The notes under the pieces: generated by a model | Seen by the model: the letters and a program-made list of their open reading frames with translations, nothing else | Databases searched by the model: none | What the model was told of the DNA's origin: nothing | In this document: piece after piece, positions 28,539 to 29,370 of the stretch | Numbering within the stretch: the stretch's first letter is position 1 | Layout of the letters: each line of letters opens with the position of its first letter | Source: UMGS1307 sp964523005 | GTDB taxonomy: Bacteria > Bacillota > Clostridia > Oscillospirales > CAG-382 | DNA: 29,370 bases | Direction: 5' to 3' | NCBI GenBank assembly: GCA_964523005.1 | Contig: CAZFZL010000002.1 | Coordinates: 1-29,370, forward strand | Program-made: the position numbers and the translations under genes

Positions 28539-29370
28539 ATGGTAAAGAAACTGACTTCTGTCCTGCTGGCGCTGCTTCTGGCGGCTTCGGCTTTCATATA
28601 TTCAGCGGCTGAAACCACCGATGTGTCGGAAACCGTTTCTTCGGAGCAGGAAAGCGGTGCGGAGACTTCGTCCGGCGATGAATCTCAGACGTCCGAAGCT
28701 CATACAGTCACGTCGTTTGAAGAGCTTCGCGACGCCATACTCGATTCGTATGAAAACATAGTATTGAACACAGATATCAGTTTTTCTTCGGCAATCACCC
28801 TTCCGTCCGGCGCGAAGATCACGCTGTCCGGCAGCGGAAGCATCCGGGACGCCTCGTTTACCGGCAGCGGAAGCATCAGTATAAGCGCAGTTACAATAAC
28901 GTCGCTCACCGTGGGCGACAGCGCAGCCGCTGCGCTTGACGGAAGCACGGGAGCGCTTGATGCATCGGGTGACTGCACTGTGAAAATAACCGGTGATGTT
29001 ACGGGGATCAAAGGCACCGTCGGCGTGACCGTTTCGGACACGGCAGTCGTGACGGTCGAAGGCTCTGTCGCAGGCGGAGCGGGCGGCTTCGGCGATGGTA
29101 TATATGCTGCAGGGAGCGGAAAGATAATAATATCCGGCTCGGTCACCGGCGGTGAGTCCGGCAGCTCGGGCAGAGCAGGCTATGGCATTAGATTCTCGAA
29201 TTCGTCAAAGAATTCAATTGAGATAGGCGGCTCGGTCACAGGCGGAGCAGGCGGCTCTGACATAGGCGGCACGGGTATTGCGTTTGCCGACAGCAAAGCC
29301 GGTGTGACCGTCAAGGGAACGCTTTCGGGCGGTACGGGAAAATCGGGCGGCGCCGGCACCGAGATGAAGA
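28539..29370 (+). CDS. Secreted glycine-rich repeat protein, beta-helix-like (3' truncated by window end)
   Basis: An open frame of 277 codons with no stop before the window ends. An AAAGGA ribosome binding site lies 8 nt before the ATG. The N-terminus MVKKLTSVLLALLLAASAF is a Sec signal peptide, with cleavage likely after SAA near residue 24. A Ser/Glu/Thr-rich linker follows to about residue 55. Next comes VTSFEELRDAILDSYENIVL and ITLPSGAKITLSGSGSI, the type of lead-in often seen before right-handed beta-helix domains. From about residue 174, imperfect repeats start with GSV(A/T)GG, separated by 25, 31 and 29 residues. No catalytic or anchoring motif is visible in the part present. It may be an adhesin-like or cell-surface protein; function is unknown and beta-helix is inferred from the spacing. 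Confidence 0.85.
   Translation, partial: MVKKLTSVLLALLLAASAFIYSAAETTDVSETVSSEQESGAETSSGDESQTSEAHTVTSFEELRDAILDSYENIVLNTDISFSSAITLPSGAKITLSGSGSIRDASFTGSGSISISAVTITSLTVGDSAAAALDGSTGALDASGDCTVKITGDVTGIKGTVGVTVSDTAVVTVEGSVAGGAGGFGDGIYAAGSGKIIISGSVTGGESGSSGRAGYGIRFSNSSKNSIEIGGSVTGGAGGSDIGGTGIAFADSKAGVTVKGTLSGGTGKSGGAGTEMK
29061..29370 (+). repeat. In-frame Gly-rich coding repeats
   Basis: Units begin at 29061, 29136, 29229 and (weaker) 29316, each encoding GSVxGG or GTLSGG followed by a Gly/Ser-rich turn and a short beta-strand-like stretch (KIIIS, SIEIG, GVTVK). The unit length varies, so they are diverged protein coils and not a recent DNA duplication. Confidence 0.75.

Noticed and set aside
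29061..29370. CRISPR-like spacing of repeats
   Set aside because: Repeats are degenerate, in frame with a signal-peptide protein and of variable length; they are coding coils, not CRISPR repeats.

Overview
The window looks like a chromosomal piece of a mid-GC Clostridia-type Bacillota, probably an uncultured gut-type lineage near Oscillospirales or Christensenellales. The evidence is the rnc-radical SAM-smc-ftsY order, strong AGGAGG-type ribosome binding sites, near-consensus TTGACA-N17-TATAAT promoters, a clostridial-type GluRS beside a GlnRS, formate-THF ligase, a DUF4093 TOPRIM protein and a DUF6472-like mini-protein. The lineage is inferred from family resemblance. No phage, transposon, CRISPR, tRNA or rRNA is seen. 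Most of the window is housekeeping DNA.

Layout. (1) 1-6427, plus strand: tail of rnc, an Elp3-like radical SAM protein, smc, ftsY and rdgB, tightly packed and ending at a bidirectional terminator. (2) 6464-10252, minus strand: rpmG-secE-nusG-rplK-rplA from a perfect consensus promoter, then rplJ-rplL from their own promoter with an L10-type leader, then a 57-residue Cys-rich protein. rpoB and rpoC do not follow rplL. (3) 10274-11428: accessory-looking DNA with a damaged lipoprotein gene (one frameshift and no normal start codon) and a promoter-driven candidate small RNA that contains a perfect 16-bp inverted repeat. (4) 11429-15934, minus strand: a deoB-fhs-tsaE-tsaB-rpiB operon. (5) 16031-17152, plus strand: a NamZ/DUF1343 protein without a visible signal peptide. 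(6) 17213-20636, minus strand: gltX and glnS, with a structured gltX leader. (7) 20657-28412, plus strand: alaS, a HIT protein, a purine-type phosphoribosyltransferase, holA, a TOPRIM/DUF4093 protein, mtaB and an MFS transporter. (8) 28469-29370, plus strand: promoter and 5' part of a secreted glycine-rich, repeat-containing protein that runs off the window.

How the genes work together. The first block covers RNA processing, chromosome condensation, membrane targeting and nucleotide clean-up. The second is the translation/transcription/secretion core. deoB and rpiB bracket ribose-1-P to ribose-5-P to ribulose-5-P conversion, fhs feeds one-carbon units, and tsaB/tsaE (t6A) with mtaB (ms2t6A) modify tRNA A37. 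Three aminoacyl-tRNA synthetases are present and none has a recognisable T-box leader.

I found no clear new multi-gene system. The least-explained elements are the candidate small RNA at 11122-11280, the decayed lipoprotein beside it, the sequestered-SD leader of gltX, the altered N-terminal loop of ribosomal protein L11, and the partial repeat protein at the right edge.
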